DNA from: Actinomycetales bacterium
GTDB lineage: Bacteria > Actinomycetota > Actinomycetes > Actinomycetales > Dermatophilaceae
DNA length: 64,000 bases
NCBI GenBank assembly: GCA_016710385.1
Contig: JADJVX010000022.1
Coordinates: 292,020 to 356,019, forward strand
Reading direction: 5' to 3'
Positions within the stretch are counted from its first letter, which is position 1. Each line of letters begins with the position of its first letter. Below are positions 42,031 through 50,837 of this stretch, piece after piece. The position numbers and the translations under genes were made by a program. Below the pieces are notes generated by a model. That model saw nothing but the letters and a program-made list of their open reading frames with translations, ran no database searches and was not told the DNA's origin.

Positions 42031-42992
42031 CGGGGGGTCCTTCCGGAGAGCAACTGCCACTCGGTGCGGGCGGTGGCCAGCGGGGTGACCGGCCGACTCG
42101 CCAGTCGACGACCAGTGTTCCAGACCAGGTTGACCGCGGTGGCAGCGGCGAGCGCGCTCTGCAGTCGCCGTCGGGCCGGCCGGCCGCCCCACTTCTGCGC
42201 GTAGCGCAACCTCGACTGCACCACCCAGGCGCGGCGTTTGGTGGGGTCGGAGGAGCCGGCGCCGGTGTGCGTGACGGTGACGGTGCCGGCATACACGGCC
42301 GGTATGCCGTGCCGGCGCAGCACCCGCTGCAGGTCGACCTCCTCGCTGTTCATGAAGTAGCCCTCGTCGAAGCCACCGACCGCCCGGAAGCTCTCGGTCG
42401 GCAGCAGCAGGCACGCGCCGACCAGCCAGTCGACGGTCGTGGTCTTCCCTGGCACCGCGCTGGTGTCATGGCCGACAGCGGCGTGCAGCGCGGTGCGATC
42501 TCGCCAGCGGGCCAGCGGCGTGAGCCATTCGACCACCTGGTGACCCGTCGTCGGGAAGTGGCGCCCACTGAAGTCGGCCGCACCACCCGCGTCGAGCAGC
42601 ACGGGGCCGACCACGGCCGGAAGCCACGGTCGAGCAGCCGTCACGAGATCGCTGACGAAGCTCGGGCCGATCGACAGGTCGCTGTTGAGGATGAGCAGCA
42701 GGTCGTGATTCGCCTGGGCTGCACCGGAATTGACTGCCGCGCCGAAGCCCCCGTTGCGGGTGCGGCGCACCACCACCGCCCGGTATGCCGTGGCCTCCTG
42801 CTCGGGAAACGGCTGGGGTGAGGCGTCGTCGGAGACGATCACCTGAATGGGCAGGTCGTGGCCTGTCGACGGGTCGAGGGGAGCGGTCTGGCCGGCGAGC
42901 TGAGCCAGCAGAGCAAGCGTCGGCGCCGGATCGCCGTAATGCGGGACGACGACCGACACCCCGGGCAGTGGAGGGGTCTGCAGACGGCTCAC
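42027..42992 (-). CDS. Glycosyltransferase family 2
   Basis: A 321-aa GT-A enzyme. VSVVVPHYGDPAPTLALLAQ, VSDDASPQPFPEQEATAYRA, RTRNGGFGAAVNSGAAQANH, LILNSDLSIGPSFVSD and NSEEVDLQRVLRRHGIPAVY are family features; the NSD motif is the metal site. It is a paralogue of the plus-strand gene at 44073-45002. Exact GGTATGCCGT copies at 42301 and 42782. Overlaps both neighbours by 4 bp. Confidence 0.9.
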   Translation of the reverse strand: MSRLQTPPLPGVSVVVPHYGDPAPTLALLAQLAGQTAPLDPSTGHDLPIQVIVSDDASPQPFPEQEATAYRAVVVRRTRNGGFGAAVNSGAAQANHDLLLILNSDLSIGPSFVSDLVTAARPWLPAVVGPVLLDAGGAADFSGRHFPTTGHQVVEWLTPLARWRDRTALHAAVGHDTSAVPGKTTTVDWLVGACLLLPTESFRAVGGFDEGYFMNSEEVDLQRVLRRHGIPAVYAGTVTVTHTGAGSSDPTKRRAWVVQSRLRYAQKWGGRPARRRLQSALAAATAVNLVWNTGRRLASRPVTPLATARTEWQLLSGRTPR

Positions 42993-43972
42993 CAGGCTCC
43001 GCCCCCGGTCGATCGGTCCGGGGCGGCGTGCTGTCGGGGCGAGGCCTGGTCGAGGGCGTCGAAGAGGGCACGGTCCTGATCGAGGTCGAGCTTGCGTGCG
43101 AAGAGGACGTGTTCAGGCAACGCCAGTAGCTCGGGGAGATCCTGCATGCCGAGAACCTTCGGGCTGCCGTTGCTCTCCGGAGGCCACACGACATGGGTGA
43201 GCTTCGGGAGGATTTCGCGCACCTGCCCGGTCGAGCGGAGCTGGTCGATCACCGTGTGGAAGATGATTTCGTCAGGGCACTGCGTGTAGCGGAAATAGCG
43301 TTCGAACTCGGGATGCGTGTCCAGGAAGTGCACCACGGCGCCGGCGACATCCCACGGCATACCCCACCACGACGCACCGCCGAACTGCACCGACACGACA
43401 GGTCGCCGCGGCGGCATGAGATCGGCGACGAGGCGCAGGCCCGGACCGATCCCCTCGTGTCCGACCAGGAGCCGCGTCCAATTGACCCGATCTCGCAGCG
43501 GCAGCGAACTCAGCGGAGGAATGAGCTTGAGGTCCCCCCGCCTGTCGCTGAACGGCACGCAGTAGTAGTCGGTCTTCCACCGCGCGCGCTCCCCCCAGGT
43601 CTGCTCGAGGGTGCCGCCTTCGAGATGGACGGCGTTCCGGTGAGCGTCGAGATAGGCGTCGATCGCCGCGGCCGACCTGACCGGGTAGTCCTGACCGCTC
43701 AGCAACACCACGTAACCCGGACGCCCCGAGCTGAGCGCCGCCCGCAGGGCCACGAGGATGCTCTGGACTTGAGACCAGGCTCCCCACACGCAGCGCAGCC
43801 GAGGTGTCACCAGCGTCGCGGCAGGATGCGCGGAGAGACCCTCCCAGCCCTCGAGAGGCGTCGCCGCATCGAGGTGGACCCACACATGTGACGAGCCATC
43901 GTCCAGTCGAGTCACCAGGCGGTGCACCTGTTCGGGACCACGGTGAGCGATGACGAGATAGTGCTTGACCAT
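42989..43972 (-). CDS. Core-2/I-branching type beta-1,6-N-acetylglucosaminyltransferase (GT14)
   Basis: A 327-aa protein. HYLVIAHRGPEQVHRLVTRL, VWVHLDAATPLEGWEGL, GAWSQVQSILVALRAALSSG, VLLSGQDYPVRSAAAIDAYL, PVVSVQFGGASWWGMPWDV and YTQCPDEIIFHTVIDQ are the GT14 pattern, with the catalytic Glu of PDEIIFHT. These branching enzymes add GlcNAc (or another sugar) in beta-1,6 linkage. ATG 43972; divergent from the 44073 gene, so this is probably the head of the long minus-strand operon down to 29115. Confidence 0.9.
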   Translation of the reverse strand: MVKHYLVIAHRGPEQVHRLVTRLDDGSSHVWVHLDAATPLEGWEGLSAHPAATLVTPRLRCVWGAWSQVQSILVALRAALSSGRPGYVVLLSGQDYPVRSAAAIDAYLDAHRNAVHLEGGTLEQTWGERARWKTDYYCVPFSDRRGDLKLIPPLSSLPLRDRVNWTRLLVGHEGIGPGLRLVADLMPPRRPVVSVQFGGASWWGMPWDVAGAVVHFLDTHPEFERYFRYTQCPDEIIFHTVIDQLRSTGQVREILPKLTHVVWPPESNGSPKVLGMQDLPELLALPEHVLFARKLDLDQDRALFDALDQASPRQHAAPDRSTGGGAW

Positions 43973-44072
43973 GCAGCCTCAAGGGATGGGCGACCGACTC
44001 GTCGCGGCCCTCCCGCGACGCACCCCACGATAATGTGTGCCACCACCCCACGTCTGAGACCGGAGATCGCCG
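43973..44072. promoter_or_regulatory. Divergent promoter gap
   Basis: A 100-bp gap between the head genes of two divergent glycosyltransferase operons. Initiation sites for both must lie here; no box is assigned. The DNA in this and the next 10 kb lacks exact GGTATGCCGT copies. Confidence 0.45.
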
Positions 44073-45002
44073 ATGACCGTCGCCGTGTCGGTGGTCATCC
44101 CGCACTACGGCGCGCCGGATCAGACGGTCGATCTTCTTGCCGACCTCGCCGCCCAGCGTGGGTCGGTCCCTTGCGAGGTCATCGTCGCCGACGACGCCTC
44201 GCCTGAACCCTTCCCCCGCGAGATCGCGACGGCATACGGCGTCCGCCTGGTCCGGCGAGAGCGCAACGGAGGCTTCGGGTCGGCGTGCAACAGCGGCGCT
44301 GCCGTCGCTGCGGGACCGTCGCTGCTCTTTCTCAACAGCGACACCCGCGTGGGCCCGACGTTTGTCTCTGACCTGGTGGCGCAGAGCGCACCCTTCCAAC
44401 CCGCCGTCACCGGGCCAGCCGTGACGGGCCACGGCACGCTCGTGGCCACCGGCCGACGTTGGGTGTCCGCACGTCACTTCGCTGCAGAGTGGTCCATCCC
44501 GGTCCGAAAGCTCCGCGCGGCCCGCGGGCTCCCACTCGACACAGCCCGGGTTGCGGGAGCCATCGGCGGGCAGGTGGCGCCCGTGGATTGGCTCTTTGGC
44601 GTGGCGCTGCTCATGCCGACCGCCGACTTCCGCCGAGTCGGCGGGTTCGACGAACGGTTCTTCATGAACTGCGAGGAGATGGACCTGCAGCGCCGCCTGG
44701 CCGAAACCGGAGTGCCTGCGGTCTACCTCGGAACGGTGACCATCGAGCACGCCGGCGGTGGGTCGTCGGGTCACGGCCCGCAGGTGGAGTGGCTGACCGA
44801 CGCGCGCCTGCGGTATGCCGACAAGTGGGGTTTCGGTCGTCGGCTCCGACTGCTTCTGACGCTGGCGGCGGTAGGCAACGCTGCCTTCCACGGAGTGCGC
44901 GCAGCGCTGGGGCGGTCGACATCGATCCGGGCCCAGTGGGAGCGAGACATGGACCTCATCTGGAAACGCACGCCTATGCGTCGCCACCCACGGACCCGGT
45001 AG
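44073..45002 (+). CDS. Glycosyltransferase family 2
   Basis: A 309-aa GT-A enzyme. VSVVIPHYGAPDQTVDLLAD, VADDASPEPFPREIATAYGV, RRERNGGFGSACNSGAAVAA and FLNSDTRVGPTFVSDLV, with DERFFMNCEEMDLQRRLAET, are family 2 signatures (NSD in the metal site). It matches the 42027-42992 protein along its length, so an inverted duplication is likely. ATG 44073. The following methyltransferase gene is 105 bp downstream. Confidence 0.88.
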   Translation: MTVAVSVVIPHYGAPDQTVDLLADLAAQRGSVPCEVIVADDASPEPFPREIATAYGVRLVRRERNGGFGSACNSGAAVAAGPSLLFLNSDTRVGPTFVSDLVAQSAPFQPAVTGPAVTGHGTLVATGRRWVSARHFAAEWSIPVRKLRAARGLPLDTARVAGAIGGQVAPVDWLFGVALLMPTADFRRVGGFDERFFMNCEEMDLQRRLAETGVPAVYLGTVTIEHAGGGSSGHGPQVEWLTDARLRYADKWGFGRRLRLLLTLAAVGNAAFHGVRAALGRSTSIRAQWERDMDLIWKRTPMRRHPRTR

Positions 45003-45107
45003 GCCCTGCAGCGTCGAGCAATGACCCCCGTCGTCCGGCCGCGCGATAATGGGCCACCCACTGCGCTCGCCGGGCCCGATCCGGGAGCTACCCCTTCGAA
45101 GGACGAC

Positions 45108-45770
45108 ATGACAGACGCCCCGCAGCAAGGTGGATACGGCTACCTCGCGCGGGAGGATGTGGCCCCATTCATCCCCCGCTCAGCTCGTTCGGCGCTTGAC
45201 GTCGGTTGCAGTGAAGGGGGCTTCGCCGTGTCACTGCGAAACGCGCTGGGCCTGCAGGCTCGATTGGTCGGTGTTGAGGCCGTTGCAGAGGCAGCGGCGG
45301 TGGCGCGAGAACGCTCCCCGTTCGACGAGGTGATCACCGGCTACTTTCCGCGAGCCCTCCAGGGGCGGGACGAGCGCTTCGATCTCATCAGCTTCATCGA
45401 TGTCCTGGAGCACATCTACGATCCGAAAGCTGCGCTGGTCGCGGCCAAGGAGTTCCTTTCCGCCGATGGCGCGGTGCTGGCCTGTCTGCCGAATGTGCAA
45501 TATGCGCCGGTGGTCTGGCAGCTCGTGCGCGGTCGGTGGGACTACACCGATACCGGCATTCTCGACCGCACGCATGTCCGCTTCTTCACCCGGGCCACCA
45601 TGGTCGAACTCTTCGAGTCGGCGGGATATCGGGTCGACCTGGTCCAAGGTATCCACAACATCATCCAGGACAAGCCTGCGTTCGGTCGCGGCCATCGCCG
45701 CAAGCTCCGTCATGTGCTGGGCCCTGCCCAATGGATCCAGTTCGTCATCGTGGCCCGACCGATCCCGTGA
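45108..45770 (+). CDS. Class I SAM-dependent methyltransferase
   Basis: A 220-aa Methyltransf_23-type enzyme. SALDVGCSEGGFAVSLR is the glycine-rich SAM loop, DLISFIDVLEHIYDPKAALV the motif II/post-I region, and DRTHVRFFTRATMVELFESA a conserved later segment. In glycan loci such proteins O-methylate a sugar or modify a lipid-linked intermediate. ATG 45108 has AAGGA seven bases upstream. Confidence 0.85.
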   Translation: MTDAPQQGGYGYLAREDVAPFIPRSARSALDVGCSEGGFAVSLRNALGLQARLVGVEAVAEAAAVARERSPFDEVITGYFPRALQGRDERFDLISFIDVLEHIYDPKAALVAAKEFLSADGAVLACLPNVQYAPVVWQLVRGRWDYTDTGILDRTHVRFFTRATMVELFESAGYRVDLVQGIHNIIQDKPAFGRGHRRKLRHVLGPAQWIQFVIVARPIP

Positions 45771-45785
45771 CCGGCGGCCCTGCCG

Positions 45786-46751
45786 TCATAGGCTCCACCG
45801 GCTCCACTGCAGCGGCTTGACCCGTTGCATCGGACCGATTGCCGGCACCCCGAGCTGCGGCTCGGGTAGCCCCTGACGCATCCTCTCCCACACCCGCGAG
45901 ATCCCGGCGTCATCCAGGGTGCTCCCCGCTCGCCAGTACGGAGCGATCTCGACTCCCGGGTCGGTGAGCAGCACTGCCGCGGCACCTTGTCGCACCTTCC
46001 GAGCCACCTGTTCGGGACTGCGGAAGATCGCGTGCGCAATGAACAGTCCGGCGTGTCGGGAGCCGACGCGCATGCCGAAATGGTTGCCCACATGCACGCC
46101 GGCCAGGACATGCCCACGGACTGCAACCTTGCCGGGCACCGCCGGGGTGGAGTCCATGACGAACTCCGTCTCAGGCCATTCGTGCGGCACCGCACTGATC
46201 GGGACCATGTGATGGAAGGCCGCTGACACGATGCCCGCGTCCGGGAACTCCACCGCGATCCGTCGGAGATGATCGGCCACGCTGTCGGCGCGCGCGAACC
46301 AGAACTCGTCGGCGTCGAAGGGAATCACCCAATCGGCCCCGGCGCGACTGGCCGCCCGGACCAACCGACTCATCTTCTCGCCCTGGTAGTAGGCGGGCTC
46401 GCGATCCTGGGCCACGTGAATCCGCGGATCGCCTGAGGCTCGCTCGCGGAGGCGCTCCAGGGTGCCGTCGACTGAACCGTTGTCGGACACCAGTAGCTGG
46501 TCGACGCCTTGACCAAGGAGGTGATCGAGGGTCGCTTCGATGATGTCCACCTCGTCGCGCACCATCGTCACCCCCCACACCTCTCCGGGCCGGCGGCGGC
46601 GGAGCGGCAGTCGCGGCAAGGCAATGCCCCGGTATGCCGCCCACGCCTTCCTGCGCACCGTCGCCTCCCGGTGCTCCCGGATGAACCACCCGAGCTGGCC
46701 GACTTCCAGCCGGACCCGTCTGGCGATGGCATCGCCCCGCATCGGCATCAC
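45786..46751 (-). CDS. Glycosyltransferase family 2 (Glyco_tranf_2_4 type)
   Basis: A 321-aa GT-A enzyme. GEVWGVTMVRDEVDIIEATL, VSDNGSVDGTLERLRERASG, YYQGEKMSRLVRAASRAGAD, WVIPFDADEFWFARAD (DAD metal motif) and GLFIAHAIFRSPEQVARKVR are recognisable. It is a close paralogue of the gene at 48706-49716. Start ATG 46751 overlaps the neighbouring stop by 4 bp; a second ATG three codons later (46742) is also possible. Confidence 0.85.
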   Translation of the reverse strand: MMPMRGDAIARRVRLEVGQLGWFIREHREATVRRKAWAAYRGIALPRLPLRRRRPGEVWGVTMVRDEVDIIEATLDHLLGQGVDQLLVSDNGSVDGTLERLRERASGDPRIHVAQDREPAYYQGEKMSRLVRAASRAGADWVIPFDADEFWFARADSVADHLRRIAVEFPDAGIVSAAFHHMVPISAVPHEWPETEFVMDSTPAVPGKVAVRGHVLAGVHVGNHFGMRVGSRHAGLFIAHAIFRSPEQVARKVRQGAAAVLLTDPGVEIAPYWRAGSTLDDAGISRVWERMRQGLPEPQLGVPAIGPMQRVKPLQWSRWSL

Positions 46752-47764
46752 CCTGGTCCGGTCTCGGCGATCGCCGCATCCAGACGGGTCAGCTCAGCGC
46801 CAAGGGTCGGCGTCCAGTGGCCGGATGCCTCCGCGATGACCTTTGCCCGATGACGCCAATCGAGGCGTTGCAGGGCCATCGCGTGGTTGCGCACCGGGAC
46901 CGCAGGCTCCCACCGATCGCGCGCGGCCTTGATGACGGCCAGTCCAGACTCGAGCTCAACCGACTCCAACTCGAACAACGCTCCGTCCCAGAGCAGTTCG
47001 CGGGTCGCCTGGCACTTGGGAGCGATGCCCGCCACGACTGCGCCACACGCAAGCGAGTCTGTCCACCGTCCGGTGAGGTACTCACGAGTCGGGTGGGTGT
47101 ATTCGGCGGGGGCTGCCGCGTTGGAGAACGCCAACGTGAAGGCGGCCTGGGTCGCTGCCTGCAGGAGGCCGCGCTGATTCTGCTCAGGATCCGCGGCGAA
47201 GGGCGTGCGGCCGGCATACCGAAGGCCATGAGCTTCAGCCCTGGATGTCACGGTGCGGTCGTCATCCCAGCTCATGGGCATCCGCCCGATGCGTTGCAGA
47301 TCCACTGGACGGTGCGTCGCGGCCGATCCGCGGTCGAGAACGTCCGAACCGAAGGGCAGCCAGGTGGTGGGGGTGCCAGTCGCAGCCGACCAGGTGTCGA
47401 CGAGTTCCGCATCGGTGACGAAGAGCTGGTCGAAGGCGCCCCGATGCCGGGCGATGCGCGGGATTCGTTCGGTCCAGAAGGAGTCCACCACCCATCCGGC
47501 GACGTATTCGTGTGCCCGGCGCAGGGCGTGCAGTGACAGCACGGCGTTGAGATGGGCCGGCGCCGGCGCGATGACGAGGGCGAAACCGGAGCGGCGACGG
47601 CGCGGGAACAGACCCGCAGTCAGGGCGGCCTTCGAATAGCCGCCCGAAGCATCGAGCCGCACAAGGCTCGCTTCGAAGAGTCGTGCCATGAGCGCTGCCT
47701 GCAATTCGACTGTGGCCCAACCCCTGCCACCGTTATCGGTGTAGTAGACGGTCGCCGGACTCAT
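46748..47764 (-). CDS. Putative GT-B glycosyltransferase, family uncertain
   Basis: A 338-aa product. TVYYTDNGGRGWATVELQAA at the start, WVVDSFWTERIPRIARHRGA, LFVTDAELVDTWSAATGTPT, TTWLPFGSDVLDRGS and PTREYLTGRWTDSLACGAVV, with GIAPKCQATREL, resemble GT-B enzymes of the CgeB-like or GT1 type, but no decisive catalytic motif is seen. The product could also be an acyl/sugar hydrolase of unknown class. ATG 47764 is divergent from the 47840 gene (75 bp). Confidence 0.55.
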   Translation of the reverse strand: MSPATVYYTDNGGRGWATVELQAALMARLFEASLVRLDASGGYSKAALTAGLFPRRRRSGFALVIAPAPAHLNAVLSLHALRRAHEYVAGWVVDSFWTERIPRIARHRGAFDQLFVTDAELVDTWSAATGTPTTWLPFGSDVLDRGSAATHRPVDLQRIGRMPMSWDDDRTVTSRAEAHGLRYAGRTPFAADPEQNQRGLLQAATQAAFTLAFSNAAAPAEYTHPTREYLTGRWTDSLACGAVVAGIAPKCQATRELLWDGALFELESVELESGLAVIKAARDRWEPAVPVRNHAMALQRLDWRHRAKVIAEASGHWTPTLGAELTRLDAAIAETGPG

Positions 47765-47839
47765 AGCCCCTATCCTCGTGCACCACGGCCGGACCCGCGA
47801 CGAGTCGGACCGACGCACGGCCCCGAACTGGAAGACACG

Positions 47840-48679
47840 ATGCCCACAGCCCTCAGGCAGTCCCTCTACCGATGGTGGGCACGTGTCGCGCCGTCCCTCG
47901 GTCCGTTGGTGCTGCGCGCCAACACGCTGGGCGGCCGGGGGTATCACCTGGCCCGGCTGTCCCCGTCCCGAGTGAGCGGCTATTGCGTCTACCGCCGAAA
48001 GAACGCTGCGGTAGTCCGGGAGTTCATCCAGGGGTGGCCGCACGGGACGTCGATCCACCTGCATGCGCTCGACGCGGTCGCGGACGAGCTGCGCGCCTAC
48101 ACCCGTGCCAGTGGACCAGGCGACCGTATGCCGTTGTTGCAGCGGCTCATCGACGCTCACCCTCCGCTGCCAGGCGACATCGTCATGATTTTCGACGACG
48201 ACGTGGTGTTCGTCGGCGGTGGGGCGGCGCGGATCGCCGGCCTGATGTCCACCGGTGAGTTCGACATCGCCCAGCCGGCGCATCTCGCCGACAGCAACCT
48301 GAACTACAAGGTCACCGAGGTCGTCCCACTGATGACTGCCCGCGAGGTGCTCTATGTCGAGGTGGGACCTGTCGTCCTCTTCTCGCCTCGCGCTCAAGCG
48401 GTGGCGCTGCCCTTCCCGTCTGATGCCCGCATGGGCTGGGGTGTGGACGTCGGTTGGACCTTGTTGCGAGACAAGGGGATTCGCTTGGGTGTTATCGATG
48501 CGGCCCCGGTTCGGCACCTCGGCACGGTCGGCACGGCATACGACAATGCCGCCGAGGAACGGTTCCAAGCGCCGTATCTGGAGCGCGCTGGGGTCGCTTC
48601 CGCACAAGAGCTAGCCGGTAACGCCGGACCGACCTGGCGCCCGTGGCAGCGACGGCCGCGGTGGACTCGCGAGGCTTAG
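47840..48679 (+). CDS. Putative GT-A type glycosyltransferase (DUF707-like)
   Basis: A 279-aa protein with DIVMIFDDDVVFVGGGAARI containing a DDD metal-type motif near residue 120, EFDIAQPAHLADSNLNYKVT, YVEVGPVVLFSPRAQAVALP and GWGVDVGWTLLRDKGIRLGV, a pattern resembling DUF707 and distant GT-A transferases. ATG 47840 lies in GAAGACACGATGC, without a strong ribosome site. It is the only plus-strand gene between 45.8 and 58.5 kb and is convergent with the 48706 gene. Confidence 0.55.
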   Translation: MPTALRQSLYRWWARVAPSLGPLVLRANTLGGRGYHLARLSPSRVSGYCVYRRKNAAVVREFIQGWPHGTSIHLHALDAVADELRAYTRASGPGDRMPLLQRLIDAHPPLPGDIVMIFDDDVVFVGGGAARIAGLMSTGEFDIAQPAHLADSNLNYKVTEVVPLMTAREVLYVEVGPVVLFSPRAQAVALPFPSDARMGWGVDVGWTLLRDKGIRLGVIDAAPVRHLGTVGTAYDNAAEERFQAPYLERAGVASAQELAGNAGPTWRPWQRRPRWTREA

Positions 48680-48705
48680 CCGCCAGCGCCGGGAGGGTCG
48701 TGCCG

Positions 48706-49716
48706 CTACTGCGTGTGCGACCTCCGGGCGGTCGCGACCTCACCGCGCGGGTCCCAGGTCTGCCACCTGAAGGGTTGCACCTCGATGACCGGACCGATGG
48801 CGAGGTACTTCAGCCGCGGTTCCGGGAGGCCGGTCGACAGGGCGCGCCAGACGTCCTGGACTTCCTCGTCGGTGAGGGCTGCACCGGCTTCCCAATGGTC
48901 ACCGGTGCGCAGTGCGACTGCCTGTGCGGCGAGGGCTTCCGCGGCGGCGCCTTGCCGGATCTTCCGGGCCACCTGGTGTGGGCCGCGATACTGCGCGTGC
49001 ACCATGAACAGTCCCGTCGTTGCGCGCCCCACCCTGGCGACGGAGTGGTTGCCCTGGGCGACGACCGCCAGCGGGTGGGACCGGAACACCACCTTCCCGG
49101 GGAAGGAGTCGTGACAGTCGAACCACACGGTGCTGTCCGGACCGATCGCGTCGGCGACCGCAGGCACGACATGGTGCATCGCAACATGCACGATGTCGGC
49201 GGGTTGGTGGCGCAGGAACTCGGCCACTGACTCTCCGCGGGCGAAGAAGAACTCGTCGGCGTCGAACGGCAGCACCCAGTCGGCACCGGAGCGCCAGGCG
49301 GCCCGTGCCAGGCGGGTGATCTTCTGGCCTTGCAAGTGCGCCGGCTCGTCGTCGACGGCGAGGTGGACCCGAGCGTCCTGCTGCGCCAAGGTCTCCAGGA
49401 GTTGCCGGGTGCCGTCCTGCGAACCGTTGTCTGCCACGAGGACCTGGTCGATTCCCTGGGCGAAGAGGTGGGCGATGGACTGGCCGATGATGTCCGCCTC
49501 GTCCCGGACCACGCTGACCGCCCAAATCTGACCCGGTCGTGCCCTGCGCCGAGGGAGGTCAGGCAGCGTCAGACGGCGATTGACTCGGATTTGGGCATAG
49601 AGCCGCCCGCGGCCACGGAATTGCCGAAAAGCCCAGACGACCTGGCCGACGTGGGAGCGCACAGCGCTCAGGCGGATAGCCACCCGGCCCACGCTAGCGA
49701 TCTGGACGGGTCTCAC
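48706..49716 (-). CDS. Glycosyltransferase family 2 (Glyco_tranf_2_4 type)
   Basis: A 336-aa paralogue of the gene at 45786-46751: GQIWAVSVVRDEADIIGQSI, LVADNGSQDGTRQLLETLAQ, WVLPFDADEFFFARGESVAE and GLFMVHAQYRGPHQVARKIR align with it. GTG 49716 is chosen because it overlaps the acyltransferase stop (GTGA). The conserved RQGAAAEALAAQA tail differs from its paralogue. Role: addition of a sugar to the repeat unit. Confidence 0.85.
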   Translation of the reverse strand: MRPVQIASVGRVAIRLSAVRSHVGQVVWAFRQFRGRGRLYAQIRVNRRLTLPDLPRRRARPGQIWAVSVVRDEADIIGQSIAHLFAQGIDQVLVADNGSQDGTRQLLETLAQQDARVHLAVDDEPAHLQGQKITRLARAAWRSGADWVLPFDADEFFFARGESVAEFLRHQPADIVHVAMHHVVPAVADAIGPDSTVWFDCHDSFPGKVVFRSHPLAVVAQGNHSVARVGRATTGLFMVHAQYRGPHQVARKIRQGAAAEALAAQAVALRTGDHWEAGAALTDEEVQDVWRALSTGLPEPRLKYLAIGPVIEVQPFRWQTWDPRGEVATARRSHTQ

Positions 49717-50837
49717 TGCCGAGGGCTCACGAGGTCGCGGCTGCGGAACCCCGCCCATCTGGCCAGGCGGTGGGCGGGGTGCTCAACCAGCCGGTAGAAG
49801 GCGTGGGCCAGTCCGAGACTCAACGGCACCGCCAGCCCGAACAGGACCCAGAAGTTTGCCGTGGCGGGGACGACGAGGCGCAGACTCACGACCAGCGGCT
49901 CGTGCACGAGATAGAGGCTGAACGAGATGCGCCCCAGCCACTGCACAACCTGGAGATCGAGCACTCGCAGGGCCATGGGGATGGAAAGCGCCGCGATGAC
50001 CGCCAAGACGCCGCCCGCGAGCCGGAGCACGGGTCCGGCAGGGGCGAGAGCCGACATGTGCCAAGGCAGCTGCGTGAACGCAAAGGCGCCGGCGAGCACC
50101 GCCCCTGCCTGGAGCAGGGTGGCGTTCCGCCCCCAACGGCGGATGCTGTCGACCTGGGTGGCGAGCGCCGCACCGACGAGGAACTGGGTCAGGAAGACCA
50201 GGTCCCCCCGGTGCCACAGCGTGCCAACGTGTTGCGCGCCAAGGGCCAGCAGGATCACGGCGACGGTCCTGGGCCAGCCGCTGCGCTTCACCACCAGGAC
50301 GTAGATGGGCAGCAGCAGGGAGAAGATGATCTCCCAATGCAGTGACCACAGTGGACTGTTGAACGAGGCCCCCTGCGCCAGCGCCGCCGTGCGCACGACG
50401 GCGCCGAGGTGGATGACCTCGACGTGGTCCACAATCCAGGGGGTCAAACCCGGTTCGATGCGCCGTGGGACAAGAATGACCCAGGCCAGAGCGAGGACAA
50501 TTGAGCCCCATACCGGCAGGTATAGGCGGATGAGACGCCGCGGGTAGTACGCCACCCAGTCGCTCCACGAACCGTGCCGCAGAAACGGCCGGACCAGCAC
50601 CAAACCCGAGAGAACGAAGAAGACGAGCACCGCTGTCGTGCCGTCCCGGGTGACCCCGAGGATGACGGCCAGCAGCCGCCACCAGAGGGTGGGTTCGGAC
50701 GGGAGTGGCTCCACCAGCTCGGTCGCCAGCGCCACATGGGTGACCACCACAGCCAGACTGGCCAGTCCCCGCAGTCCGTCCAACCCGGTCAGGCGCCCGC
50801 TCCATCCAGCCGTCACCGAGGCGGGGCCGGTCCTCAT
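49713..50837 (-). CDS. Acyltransferase 3 (third copy in the locus)
   Basis: A 374-aa integral membrane acyltransferase. RLTGLDGLRGLASLAVVVTH, VLVFFVLSGLVLVRPFLRHG, YYPRRLIRLYLPVWGSIVLA, PLWSLHWEIIFSLLLPIYVL and LGRISFSLYLVHEPLVVS are family features (R-x10-H type). It is more distant from the pair at 31-33 kb than those two are from each other. ATG 50837 overlaps the ABC exporter stop by 4 bp. Confidence 0.87.
   Translation of the reverse strand: MRTGPASVTAGWSGRLTGLDGLRGLASLAVVVTHVALATELVEPLPSEPTLWWRLLAVILGVTRDGTTAVLVFFVLSGLVLVRPFLRHGSWSDWVAYYPRRLIRLYLPVWGSIVLALAWVILVPRRIEPGLTPWIVDHVEVIHLGAVVRTAALAQGASFNSPLWSLHWEIIFSLLLPIYVLVVKRSGWPRTVAVILLALGAQHVGTLWHRGDLVFLTQFLVGAALATQVDSIRRWGRNATLLQAGAVLAGAFAFTQLPWHMSALAPAGPVLRLAGGVLAVIAALSIPMALRVLDLQVVQWLGRISFSLYLVHEPLVVSLRLVVPATANFWVLFGLAVPLSLGLAHAFYRLVEHPAHRLARWAGFRSRDLVSPRQ

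Noticed and set aside
43272..45128. 618-codon minus-strand open frame
   Set aside because: It covers the GT2 plus-strand gene and part of GT14 in the wrong frame, and has no motif.
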